DNA of 64,000 nt. Source: Tahibacter amnicola (GTDB lineage Bacteria > Pseudomonadota > Gammaproteobacteria > Xanthomonadales > Rhodanobacteraceae). Position 1 is the first letter of the stretch. The number at the start of each line of letters is the position of its first letter. This document shows positions 21,177 to 29,491 of the stretch, piece by piece. The DNA lies in assembly GCF_025398735.1 (NCBI RefSeq), contig NZ_CP104694.1, forward strand, positions 5,545,465-5,609,464. The letters are read 5' to 3'. The notes under the pieces were generated by a model. It saw only the letters and a program-made list of their open reading frames with translations, ran no database searches and had not been told where the DNA came from. The translations under genes and the position numbers were made by a program.

Positions 21177-21275
21177 CGCCAGGATGATCGCAACGGAAAG
21201 GAAAATACATCATCACGCCCCTTCGCTGCGCGCCATCCGCACCCGCTGAACACGCTGGTCCCGTTCGTTGACTCG

Positions 21276-21695
21276 TCACCGCCGCCGACGCAACCCGGCA
21301 AGCAGCAACCCCACTGCGCCAAGCATCGCAATACCGACACTGACGAAGCCCACCGTGACCGCGATCTCTTGCCAAGGCAACGCCTGTCGCCCCGCCGCGG
21401 CGAGTGGCGTCATCGAGCCAGTCCCGAAGACAGCCGCCACCAACGTCACCAGCCAATTGGCGTAGGCGCCATACACCACGAGCCAGCGGGCGAGCGTTTT
21501 CCAACGCCGGGGCAACCGGACATCCTCCCACACCAGGCCCACGGCGAGCAGGAACAGGCCATTCAATATCCCTTCCAGGTGCGCCGACAGACCCATGCGC
21601 GGATTGACCAGGTTCGCCTGGAACAATCCCGTCACCTGGCCCAGGAAGAACAGCAGCATACCGTGCCAGAGCAGACGCCGACGCTCGTCATTCAT
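21276..21695 (-). CDS. Four-helix membrane protein, hydroxylaminobenzene-mutase-like (HabA family)
   Basis: 139 aa with four predicted membrane helices. The N-terminal WHGMLLFFLG and the NPRMGLSAHLEGILNG block resemble bacterial (hydroxyamino)benzene mutases and related proteins of unknown function. Enzymatic activity is not implied by this short similarity. The ATG at 21695 is chosen because translation upstream is low-complexity and no ribosome site supports the longer frame. Confidence 0.6.
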   Translation of the reverse strand: MNDERRRLLWHGMLLFFLGQVTGLFQANLVNPRMGLSAHLEGILNGLFLLAVGLVWEDVRLPRRWKTLARWLVVYGAYANWLVTLVAAVFGTGSMTPLAAAGRQALPWQEIAVTVGFVSVGIAMLGAVGLLLAGLRRRR

Positions 21696-21907
21696 GGGAC
21701 TGCCGTCATGTGGAAGCCGGGTTCCCCGCAAGCTACCGTTCCAACCGGCGCCCGCCAAGTCCGGGCGCGCAGCGCTACTCGCGAGCGCCAGTTCGGCGTT
21801 GCTACGGAGTGATCACTTTCCTGCCCCCATTCCGAATACATCGGGCGAGCGATACACCCCTTACGCAGCCTATTACTGTGGCCGCCAGAACAACGGAGTT
21901 GCATGAC

Positions 21908-22099
21908 GTGACCGTTACGGACGAGTCCTTTGCCCGCCTGCGGACGTGGTTCGACCACGCCCTGGAATTGGACGACGCGGCACGCGATGTATTCCTGGCC
22001 CGATGCGCTGAGCAGGATGCGACCGTCGCCCATCAGCTGGCCTGTATGCTGCGCTCCCATGCGGAACTGGAACGGCTGCGCACTCCCCTCGCCCGGTAA
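21908..22099 (+). CDS. 63-aa ORF resembling only the N-terminal leader of TPR-type Ser/Thr kinases
   Basis: GTG start with GGAG upstream. The sequence (FARLRTWFDHALELDDAARD, then VFLARCAEQDATVAHQLACM) matches the helical leader found before the kinase domain in many bacterial Ser/Thr kinases (pattern LFDxALxLPxxxRxxFLxxxC). The stop codon comes where a kinase domain would begin, and the next gene converges 26 bp later. It is either a truncated kinase gene or a small stand-alone protein. Confidence 0.45.
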   Translation: MTVTDESFARLRTWFDHALELDDAARDVFLARCAEQDATVAHQLACMLRSHAELERLRTPLAR

Positions 22100-22125
22100 T
22101 GCCCAAGGCAGCATCAGGCCCCGCG

Positions 22126-24018
22126 TCACCGCCCCGCCCGCGCATCCGTCGCAATCACATCCGCGGCCTTCTCGCCAATCATGTACACGGCGCTGACGAT
22201 GAAAAATCCGGGAATGCGCGGAAATACGGAGGCATCCGCCACGCGCAGCCCTTTTACGCCGTAGACCCGGAAACGACTGTCGAGCACACCGCCCTGCTCG
22301 CGGGGGCCGATGGCGCAGGTGCACGAGGCGTGATGGCCCCAGGACTGGTTGCGGACGAAGTCGCGCAGATCATTGTCGGTCTGAACGGCTTCACCGGGTA
22401 GTTCCTCCTCCGCAATCAGGCCGCGGGTTTTCAGCGGCTTGGTCAGGGTACGAACGAACTTGATGCCGGCCACCACCGATTCGAGGTCTTCGCCGGTGGC
22501 GTCGGTCCCTTCCTCGAAGTAGTGGAAGTTGATATCCGGTGGGTCGCGCGGGTCGGTGGTGCGCAGCGTGATTCGCCCGCCGCGATTATTGGTGTGCGCC
22601 TTGAGGATGCACCAGGTCAGGTAATTCAGATGCTCGGGGAACAGCTTGGAATAGCCCGGAAAGTAGCCGCGGAAGAGCCCGAGCAGACCAAAGCAGAACA
22701 GATCCGGCAGCGGACGATCCGGGTAGGACCGCTTGATCAGTGCCAATACAGCGCCATTGGTGGTGTAGACGCCGGAACGGTCCTTCTCCCACTGCTGGTA
22801 CTGAGGGTCGCCCTTGGCAAACTTCGCGCCCTCCAGCGCCCACCAGTGGTCGAAATTCATGCGATTGACAACGCCGACCTCGTAGCGGTCCTGCAGATTC
22901 CGGCCGACACCAGGAAGATCGACACGGACAGGAATGCCATGCTTCTGCAACTCGTCCGCAGGGCCAATGCCCGACAGCATCAGCAGCTGCGGCGTATTGA
23001 ACGCGCCGCCGCAGAGAATGACTTCCCGCGCGGCGAAAATCTGACGCATCTCACCGGCGCCGCCGGCATTGCCACCGTGGGCGCGGTAGAGGCGCTCACC
23101 CTTGAGGTATTCAACGCCAATGGCCTGCTCGCCGTCGAACAGGACACGCGTGGCCAGGGCGTCGAGTTCGATCCGAAGGCGATCCGGGTGGCGCTGCGCG
23201 ACGTCGAGCACGCGCTCGCGCGTGCCCATGCGCTGGTGGCCGCGTGTGGCCAGCGGCGTATAGCGAACGCCCTCGGCGTTACCGACCACCAGCCGCCAGT
23301 CGTTCGGGTCACCCTTGCTCTGGATGAATGCGCCCAGGCGTTCGATCTCGTTCCCGCTGGTGCGGAAGGCCGTCACGGCCGACTCGGCGATGACCTTGTC
23401 GAGGTCTTCGTCTTCCAGCGCCGCCTTGGGAATGGCGACCTCAGTCTGCAACCAGCCGTCAAAGCCGTGCCTGGTGGGATTGACTCCCAGGAGCTTCTTC
23501 AACCAGCGGTATAGCGGCCGATGGTGGCAGTTCTCCAGCTTCTGGAAGTACTGCCGCATGCACTGGGAGCTCCAGCTGGAATCGCCCGTCAGCTGCGCGA
23601 TGCCGTCCCAGTCTTCGTTGTGCGGATACACCATGATCATGGCGTTGTGCGCCGTGCACCCGCCCAGGGTGCCGGCACGCGGATAGAAAATGCCGTCGAC
23701 CTTGGTGCCGTCCACCGTCTCGACAAACTTCGGATCGCGTCGCTGCTGCGCGTCATCCGCGTAGTGGCGCACGTAGTAGTCCCACTTCATCGCGTTGTTT
23801 TCGGTCGAGATGGCGTGGAACACGGGCACGTCGTAGTCGTCGGGCAGGCGGTTGCCCGTCGGGTCGATGGCGTCGCCTCCGTGCAGCCGACGCGGATCGC
23901 CGCCGGCTTCAAGCAGGATGACGCGGAACCCTTCCTCGGCGAGGCGCGCCGCTACCGTGCCGCCTCCGGCCCCCGAGCCCACGACGATGTAATCGCAATC
24001 TGCGTGACGTTCGTTCAT
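22126..24018 (-). CDS. GMC-family FAD oxidoreductase
   Basis: 630 aa, glucose-methanol-choline oxidoreductase family. The N-terminal ADP-binding motif VVGSGAGGGTVAARL begins at about residue 11, and the family block GTLGGCTAHNAM and the C-terminal SWGHHASCTCAIG with the catalytic histidine are present. At the second active-site position the usual NxNxP stretch is replaced by IPGFFIVSAVYMIGEK, a variant seen in some long GMC proteins. No signal peptide is seen. It starts 12 bp after the cytochrome gene, so electrons from its alcohol-type substrate could pass to that cytochrome (inference). Substrate unknown. Confidence 0.85.
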   Translation of the reverse strand: MNERHADCDYIVVGSGAGGGTVAARLAEEGFRVILLEAGGDPRRLHGGDAIDPTGNRLPDDYDVPVFHAISTENNAMKWDYYVRHYADDAQQRRDPKFVETVDGTKVDGIFYPRAGTLGGCTAHNAMIMVYPHNEDWDGIAQLTGDSSWSSQCMRQYFQKLENCHHRPLYRWLKKLLGVNPTRHGFDGWLQTEVAIPKAALEDEDLDKVIAESAVTAFRTSGNEIERLGAFIQSKGDPNDWRLVVGNAEGVRYTPLATRGHQRMGTRERVLDVAQRHPDRLRIELDALATRVLFDGEQAIGVEYLKGERLYRAHGGNAGGAGEMRQIFAAREVILCGGAFNTPQLLMLSGIGPADELQKHGIPVRVDLPGVGRNLQDRYEVGVVNRMNFDHWWALEGAKFAKGDPQYQQWEKDRSGVYTTNGAVLALIKRSYPDRPLPDLFCFGLLGLFRGYFPGYSKLFPEHLNYLTWCILKAHTNNRGGRITLRTTDPRDPPDINFHYFEEGTDATGEDLESVVAGIKFVRTLTKPLKTRGLIAEEELPGEAVQTDNDLRDFVRNQSWGHHASCTCAIGPREQGGVLDSRFRVYGVKGLRVADASVFPRIPGFFIVSAVYMIGEKAADVIATDARAGR

Positions 24019-24030
24019 GGGAGCCGGCGC

Positions 24031-26478
24031 CTAGAAGGTCTTCACAAATTCGATCAGTGCGCGTTTGTCGTCATCCGAAAGGCCGGGTTCTTCGGCGAAC
24101 TTGTCGGTGCCGAAGTAGTGGCCACGATTGACGATGTAGTCGGGACAGGCGCTCAGTTCCATGAGCGGATCGACCAGATTGGCGAAGACGCGCTTGGCAT
24201 CGTCGTCACTGGCATTGCGCGGCAGCGCCTTGAGATCTTTCTTGATCTTGAGCAGGAGCTTGAGCACCTTCACCCCGTGTGTGGCCCGCTCCACCGGTTC
24301 GCGGCTTTCCGCCACCAGCTGCAGATTCGATAGCAGCGATACTGGCGTGCCAGCCGGAATCGGCCCCAGCTGAATGCCGCCGTCACCGAACAGCCACGGC
24401 AGATAGCGGTCCAGCGGCCCCATCAGCGGGCGCAGGAAGTCGGGCAGGTAGCCGGCGGGAACCCGCAGGTAGCTGGTTGTCGTGGTACGGTCCATCAGTC
24501 CCGGGATTTTCTCGCCAAGGAGCAGATCCTTGGTGCGTTTCTCCGGCCATAGCATCTGCTCGATCGAGCTCTGGAAACTGCGCATGCGCGCTTCGACCGA
24601 CGGGCTGGGGTCGAAATCACCCACAGTGTTGTTGAGCAGGAACGGCGCCGTGGACCACAGGCTGATCAGCGACGCCGGGCGCGTATAGCCGCGACCGCCC
24701 GCCGGCATCTTGAACGCGCGCGGCTCACCGGTATACGGATGGTAGACGGTGACGGAACCGACCGAGGGGAGATCCTTGTAGGTCTGCGAGCTGAAGTTGT
24801 CCCAGATGCTGCCGCCGATGGCATTGCTGGCCAACGGGCTGCAGGCGTTGGTCTCCAGCAGCGTCACCGGCACGCGCAGTTCCGTTGACAGGTAGTTGCC
24901 GTCGAGGAAATCGTCCGCGAGCACGATGTCCCGCATCTGCTGCTTGAAGGTGTCGGTCTTGGTCCAGGCCCAGTAGTCGGCCCAGCACTTGGCGTAACCC
25001 GAACCGGAACAACCGCCCGGGTCAACACCCGGCGCTGGACTGGGCACTTTGCTGGAGTGGCAACGGGCGCAACGCTCGGCGAACACTTCCTTGCCGCGCG
25101 TGAGCTGTTCGGGTGTGGCCGTCAGGTAGGCAGCACCACCGGGCGCATCCTTGAGCTTGTGCGCATCCGTTGTCTTCAGGAAAAACAGGGCCAGGTTCGG
25201 TGTCTGCGATTCGGTCGCCTGCCAGTAGACGGAGTTCTTGCGTGCCACCGCAATCTCGATCGGCGTCGTCGGCTTGCCGCCGGTCAGCGCATTGAAATGC
25301 AGCAGCCATTCCTCGCTGAACAATCCGATATTGAGGAACACACGGTTGAGTGCACCGAGGGCGCCCACGGAGTCGGCACCATCCTTGAGTACCCGCGGCG
25401 AAAAGACGGTGTCGGGCTTGACGAAGAATTCGGTCAGCGGCCCTTCCTTGACGTAGTCGTTGAACTGGGCATTGTTGAGCGAACCGCCGGCCAGCGTTTC
25501 CTTGCCCCAGCGCTTGGCGATGTCCAGCCGCGATCCAAGGCCATAGACCGCGTTCATCGTGCGCGGATTGTTGATGTAGTCGGTGGAGACCAGCGAAGTG
25601 TCGAGCGCACCCGGACGCGCCGAGTGAAACAACTGGAACGGGAAGCTGGACGTGTCGGCTTCCCACGCGAAGATGCGATCCACCCAGAAATACTGCGCCC
25701 CCACGTTCGAGGTGAGGTTTTCCCATTTGGGATTTTCCGGATCAGCCGGCGGGTTGGTCGGGCTGGGCCCGACATGGCAGAAGCCGCAGGACATGCCGAC
25801 GCGGTAGGGCTTGACCAGCGATTTGGACAGGTAGTAGTCCGGGTCTTCGTAGAAACGCTTTGCGTCCCAGGCTTTGGCAGCCGCCTCGTCGAATTCCGGA
25901 TTCGGGAACAGCCGCAGCCCCACGATACCCGTGGGCCATCCGTAGAACGAACCGACCGGCATGTTCTTGCCGCGCGCGCCGAGCTTCACGCCCGGGTACT
26001 TCTTTTCGTTCTCAAAAGGATCGGGCGGACAGTCGGCCCGGCGTTTGTCCAGCCACAGGCCGAAGCGCTGCGGATCCGGACCGGTGGCTTTTTCAAAGCA
26101 GGGCTCGTTGACCAGGCCCAGGTAGTTCCAGCGGTTGTCGCGATTGAACTTCAGGCCTGGATGGGAGGAGATCGTCTTGAGGAAATCCAGCGTACCCACG
26201 CTGTTCTTCGAGATCTGGTCCCAGAAGCGATCATTGCCGGCGGTCCAGACGATCCAGGTGTTGCGTCCCTGGACTTCCTCCGTCGTCAGCGTGACGCCGC
26301 CGTCCATATCACGGAAGTAGTCCTCGTCAGCCGCGGGGAAGTTCTTCACCGTCAGGCCGACCTGCTTGGCTTCGTCGAGCACCGTGCCAGGCTCGGGCGG
26401 TTTCTCGGAACAGCCGGCCAGCGCAACAGCCGCCAGCCACGCGACCAACCCCGTGATTCGTGATGCGACTGCATTCAT
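24031..26478 (-). CDS. Di-haem cytochrome c lipoprotein, possibly RoxA-like
   Basis: 815 aa. A lipoprotein signal peptide ends in the lipobox LAGC (about residues 20-23). Two c-type haem motifs are visible: CGFCH at 231-235 and CARCH at 470-474. The protein is much longer than electron-transfer cytochromes; two widely spaced haems in a large periplasmic protein recall the rubber oxygenases RoxA/RoxB and di-haem peroxidases, but I cannot confirm homology. It is upstream of and co-transcribed with the GMC oxidoreductase. The ATG at 26478 is chosen because the lipoprotein signal starts there and GGAGG lies upstream. Confidence 0.72.
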   Translation of the reverse strand: MNAVASRITGLVAWLAAVALAGCSEKPPEPGTVLDEAKQVGLTVKNFPAADEDYFRDMDGGVTLTTEEVQGRNTWIVWTAGNDRFWDQISKNSVGTLDFLKTISSHPGLKFNRDNRWNYLGLVNEPCFEKATGPDPQRFGLWLDKRRADCPPDPFENEKKYPGVKLGARGKNMPVGSFYGWPTGIVGLRLFPNPEFDEAAAKAWDAKRFYEDPDYYLSKSLVKPYRVGMSCGFCHVGPSPTNPPADPENPKWENLTSNVGAQYFWVDRIFAWEADTSSFPFQLFHSARPGALDTSLVSTDYINNPRTMNAVYGLGSRLDIAKRWGKETLAGGSLNNAQFNDYVKEGPLTEFFVKPDTVFSPRVLKDGADSVGALGALNRVFLNIGLFSEEWLLHFNALTGGKPTTPIEIAVARKNSVYWQATESQTPNLALFFLKTTDAHKLKDAPGGAAYLTATPEQLTRGKEVFAERCARCHSSKVPSPAPGVDPGGCSGSGYAKCWADYWAWTKTDTFKQQMRDIVLADDFLDGNYLSTELRVPVTLLETNACSPLASNAIGGSIWDNFSSQTYKDLPSVGSVTVYHPYTGEPRAFKMPAGGRGYTRPASLISLWSTAPFLLNNTVGDFDPSPSVEARMRSFQSSIEQMLWPEKRTKDLLLGEKIPGLMDRTTTTSYLRVPAGYLPDFLRPLMGPLDRYLPWLFGDGGIQLGPIPAGTPVSLLSNLQLVAESREPVERATHGVKVLKLLLKIKKDLKALPRNASDDDAKRVFANLVDPLMELSACPDYIVNRGHYFGTDKFAEEPGLSDDDKRALIEFVKTF

Positions 26479-27026
26479 GACTACGTGCCTCCCCGGCCGT
26501 GCTGGCTTTCGCCGGCGCAGCACGCCGACCGGAGCTGCCGATGCGTCGTCGCGCCATGCCTCTAGTGACTGTCGACCTTCGCAAGAGACGACGCGCGGCG
26601 CATCAGATGCACCGTTCACATCGCTCTCGCCCGCTTCCCCGAATACCGCACCGACATCGCCCGCTCAGCGCGGGGCGCGCAAGACCACCATATCGACCAA
26701 CGTATACCTTGGCAACTGTATCGTGTTTGCCATTGATAATGATGACTTTTCCTCAATGCCCGGACGGACGGGTTTCCGCGCTCCGTACCCGGCGCGCGAA
26801 GCACCCATCGACCGCTGTCGCGGACGGGACGAACCTCTCACCAGCGAGAACGGCGCCGCAGTCCGTGTCGCAGTCGACACCCGCGCGTGCAGGCATGCCA
26901 CGGTTCGCCGGCGCACGGATCCGTTAGCATTGGTGGCCTGGTTGCCTACGGGGGTACGCGCGGCCGGCTGGGAATTCCCGCGCTGTCTCCCGTTCTTTCT
27001 GGATTTGATCGCTCAAGGAGACCCCG
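26479..27026. other. 548-bp divergent intergenic region
   Basis: The region separates the divergent cytochrome and lipoprotein-pilin genes. It holds a candidate minus-strand promoter (26687-26715) and an AT-rich patch at 26734-26752 with TTGATAATGATGA, which resembles two of the three hexamers of a Fur box. The short reading frames inside it have no convincing start site or similarity. Nothing else was recognised. Confidence 0.5.
26687..26715 (-). promoter_or_regulatory. Candidate sigma70 promoter for the cytochrome-GMC operon
   Basis: On the minus strand TTGCCA (26715-26710), a 17-bp spacer and TATGGT (26692-26687). It would give a leader of about 200 nt. The hexamers are moderate matches. 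Confidence 0.35.
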
Positions 27027-29303
27027 ATGACCTTCCCCCGCCGCCTGGCCTTGGCCAGCGCCATTGCCGCTGCAACTCTGCTAGCCGCCTGTGATCGCCA
27101 ATCGACACCGACCGCGTCCAGCGCCGTGGATATCAGCCGCGCCGCCGAGGCCATCTCGCAGCCCGCCTGGCTGCGCTCGCACCTGCCGGACCACACCGTC
27201 GCCTATGCCCGCCTGCCCTCTCCGTGGGGCCTGGCATCAGCGCCGAACGGGCGCGGCCTGGACGCCGCCCTTGCCAGCGAGGCGCACGCAAAGATCGTCA
27301 AGGACCTGCGCGACGCCATCCGCAAGGACAAGCTCCTGGCAGACAGCGGCATCGCCCCGGCGCTGATCTTCTTCTTCGACGACCTGGCCGGCCCGGTTGA
27401 AATGGCCGTGGTCGATACCAGCGACATCGTCAATCCAGCCAGCAGCATCCTGGTCGCGCTGCCGCTGCGGCTGCGCGAGGTGAAGGACCTCAACGATCGC
27501 GTGACGGCACTGGGCGGCGCGGCCCTGCTCAAGGCGCCGTTCAATGACGAAGGCAAGGCGGAACTCACCGGCGGTGGCTTCCTGCGCTTTGACAAGGCCA
27601 GCGGCCGCCTCTTCGCGCTCTATGGCATGACGGCCAACGCGCTGGCACTGGAAAACCTGGTCAAGCAGACCGAACAGCCGCGCCCGGCGCACGCGATGGC
27701 CGCGACCGAGCAGGCAACGGACGCATCGGGCCAGGGCCTGTTCGTCTGGATGAGCCTCAAGGGCGTGACCGGCATGGCCGCCAGCCAGCTGCCCAAGGAT
27801 CTCGCCGACGGCATCGTCAAGGATGCGCTGGACCGCAGCCAGAGCGTGTCCATGGGCTGGGGCACCAGCGGCCAGCGCGGTCGCCTCCAGCTGCAGGTAC
27901 AGGCGCCGGAAGCCCGGCTGTTGTCGTATTTCGCCCCCACCGAGTTCAAGGCGGCCGTGAAAACCGTCGGGACTCCGTCCTGGGCCGCCACCGTGTCGCT
28001 GCCCACGGCCGCGCAGCTCACGGCGCTGGAAGCCAACCTCGACAAGGATTTCGGCGCCGGTAGCGCCGACGCCTTCAAGAAGAGCATGGCCGAGATGAAA
28101 GCCAAGCTCGGCCTGGACCTGAAAGACATCCTTGGCGTGCTGTCGACGGAAATGGTGGGCTTTGAAGACAAGGCGGGCCTGTACTCCGCCGTGCGCACGA
28201 CCGACAAAGCCGCGCTCTACAAACTCATCGAACAGCTCGGCACACGCTTTGGCTGGAAGCACGAAACGCTCAAGACCGGTGGCCTGACCGTGCACCACCT
28301 GTCGATTGCGGGCATGGATCTTTCCCAGTTCGGCAAGCCCGCCGACGCGACGGCCAGTGATGCCACTGCCTCGGGCGGCGGCAGTGACGATGCTGCCGCG
28401 GCAGCGGCGATCAGCCAGGATCCGGCGACGCCCGGCCCGGCCGATACCTGGCTGAAGCTGTACTCACGCTTCGGCACGCACCTGTACTGGGTGGAGGAAG
28501 GCGACTATCTCGTGTTCGGCGAAGTGCCCCAGGCCCTGGTGGACCGCCACGCCGGCAAGCCCGATCGCGACCTCGGCGACTGGCTGCGCCAGAACCAGTC
28601 GGTGGACCCGGCCACGACCCTGTTCAGCCTCACCGGTACCACCCACCACGCGCAGCGCAAGATCTACTACGCCTATCTGCGCGGCCTGCAGACCTTCGGC
28701 GACGCCGTCGGCCACCCGGTTGACCTCAGCCCGCTGCCGAACGCCGCGGCGCTGCAGCTGCCGGCCGAAGGCGCCATCGGCATTTCCCTGGACATGACCA
28801 AGGATCGCCTCGGACTGAGCATGGTCTACGAGCAGAACCCGGCCGAGGTGCTGTTCGCGGGCGGCGGATCCATGGCGACCGTGGCGGCCCTGGGCATCAT
28901 GTCCGCGATTGCCATCCCGGCGTACCAGGACTACACCGTCCGGGCGCAGGTCAGCTCGGTGCTGGCCGAAACCGCCATGGTCAAGCTCACCATCGCCGAG
29001 TACTACCAGGACAACAACGCCCTGCCGTCGGGCGATGCGGAAATCGGCGGCTTCACGCTGGATACCGCCGACAAGTACCTGTCCAGCTACTACATCGACG
29101 AGGGCGCCATCGTCCTGGAGTTCGGTGACCAGGCCAACAAATCCGTCGCCGGCCAGGCCCTCGTGCTGCGGCCGTACCTGCTGGACGGCCAGATCGTCTG
29201 GCAGTGCGGTGACGGCGCCATCGCCGACACCGCCGAACCGCTGAGCTCGTCAGAGGCGGTCACCACCGTACTGGCCAAGCACCTGCCAGGTTCCTGCAAG
29301 TAA
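27027..29303 (+). CDS. Large lipoprotein with C-terminal type IV pilin-like domain
   Basis: 758 aa. The signal peptide ends in lipobox LLAAC (Cys22), so the N-terminus is probably lipid-anchored. Residues 30-600 are a novel-looking periplasmic region, with a Ser/Ala/Asp-rich linker at about 440-470. From residue 614 the sequence switches to a pilin: a hydrophobic helix followed by the PilA hallmark AIAIPAYQDYTVRAQVS, then a globular part with two cysteines (WQCGD and the C-terminal GSCK) that could form the pilin D-region disulphide. The prepilin peptidase site (G|FTLIE) is absent and the helix is internal, so it cannot be processed as a pilin. An AAGGAG site precedes the ATG. Confidence 0.8.
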   Translation: MTFPRRLALASAIAAATLLAACDRQSTPTASSAVDISRAAEAISQPAWLRSHLPDHTVAYARLPSPWGLASAPNGRGLDAALASEAHAKIVKDLRDAIRKDKLLADSGIAPALIFFFDDLAGPVEMAVVDTSDIVNPASSILVALPLRLREVKDLNDRVTALGGAALLKAPFNDEGKAELTGGGFLRFDKASGRLFALYGMTANALALENLVKQTEQPRPAHAMAATEQATDASGQGLFVWMSLKGVTGMAASQLPKDLADGIVKDALDRSQSVSMGWGTSGQRGRLQLQVQAPEARLLSYFAPTEFKAAVKTVGTPSWAATVSLPTAAQLTALEANLDKDFGAGSADAFKKSMAEMKAKLGLDLKDILGVLSTEMVGFEDKAGLYSAVRTTDKAALYKLIEQLGTRFGWKHETLKTGGLTVHHLSIAGMDLSQFGKPADATASDATASGGGSDDAAAAAAISQDPATPGPADTWLKLYSRFGTHLYWVEEGDYLVFGEVPQALVDRHAGKPDRDLGDWLRQNQSVDPATTLFSLTGTTHHAQRKIYYAYLRGLQTFGDAVGHPVDLSPLPNAAALQLPAEGAIGISLDMTKDRLGLSMVYEQNPAEVLFAGGGSMATVAALGIMSAIAIPAYQDYTVRAQVSSVLAETAMVKLTIAEYYQDNNALPSGDAEIGGFTLDTADKYLSSYYIDEGAIVLEFGDQANKSVAGQALVLRPYLLDGQIVWQCGDGAIADTAEPLSSSEAVTTVLAKHLPGSCK

Positions 29304-29309
29304 GCGTCC

Positions 29310-29337
29310 GCGCCGGGCCGGGCCACCGGCCCGGCGC
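29310..29337 (+). terminator. GC-rich hairpin after the lipoprotein-pilin gene
   Basis: A 12-bp perfect stem (29310-29321 with 29326-29337), 6 bp after the stop codon, without a T run. Possible terminator or mRNA stabiliser. Confidence 0.45.
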
Positions 29338-29491
29338 ACCCGCCCATACCGGTTGGCGGCCCAGACCGGGCGCCCGGCGACCCGGATCGCCGATGGCGTG
29401 CTGCGTCGCGGCATTGCGCCGCATAACCGGCTATACTGTGCCCCTCTTTTTCCAAAGCCAGAGTCCCTCCGGAAACCGGGGGCGCATCGCC

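Noticed and set aside
26665-26734. 22-aa peptide gene (MANTIQLPRYTLVDMVVL...) on the minus strand
   Set aside because: No properly spaced ribosome site, no similarity I recognise, and it overlaps the candidate promoter.
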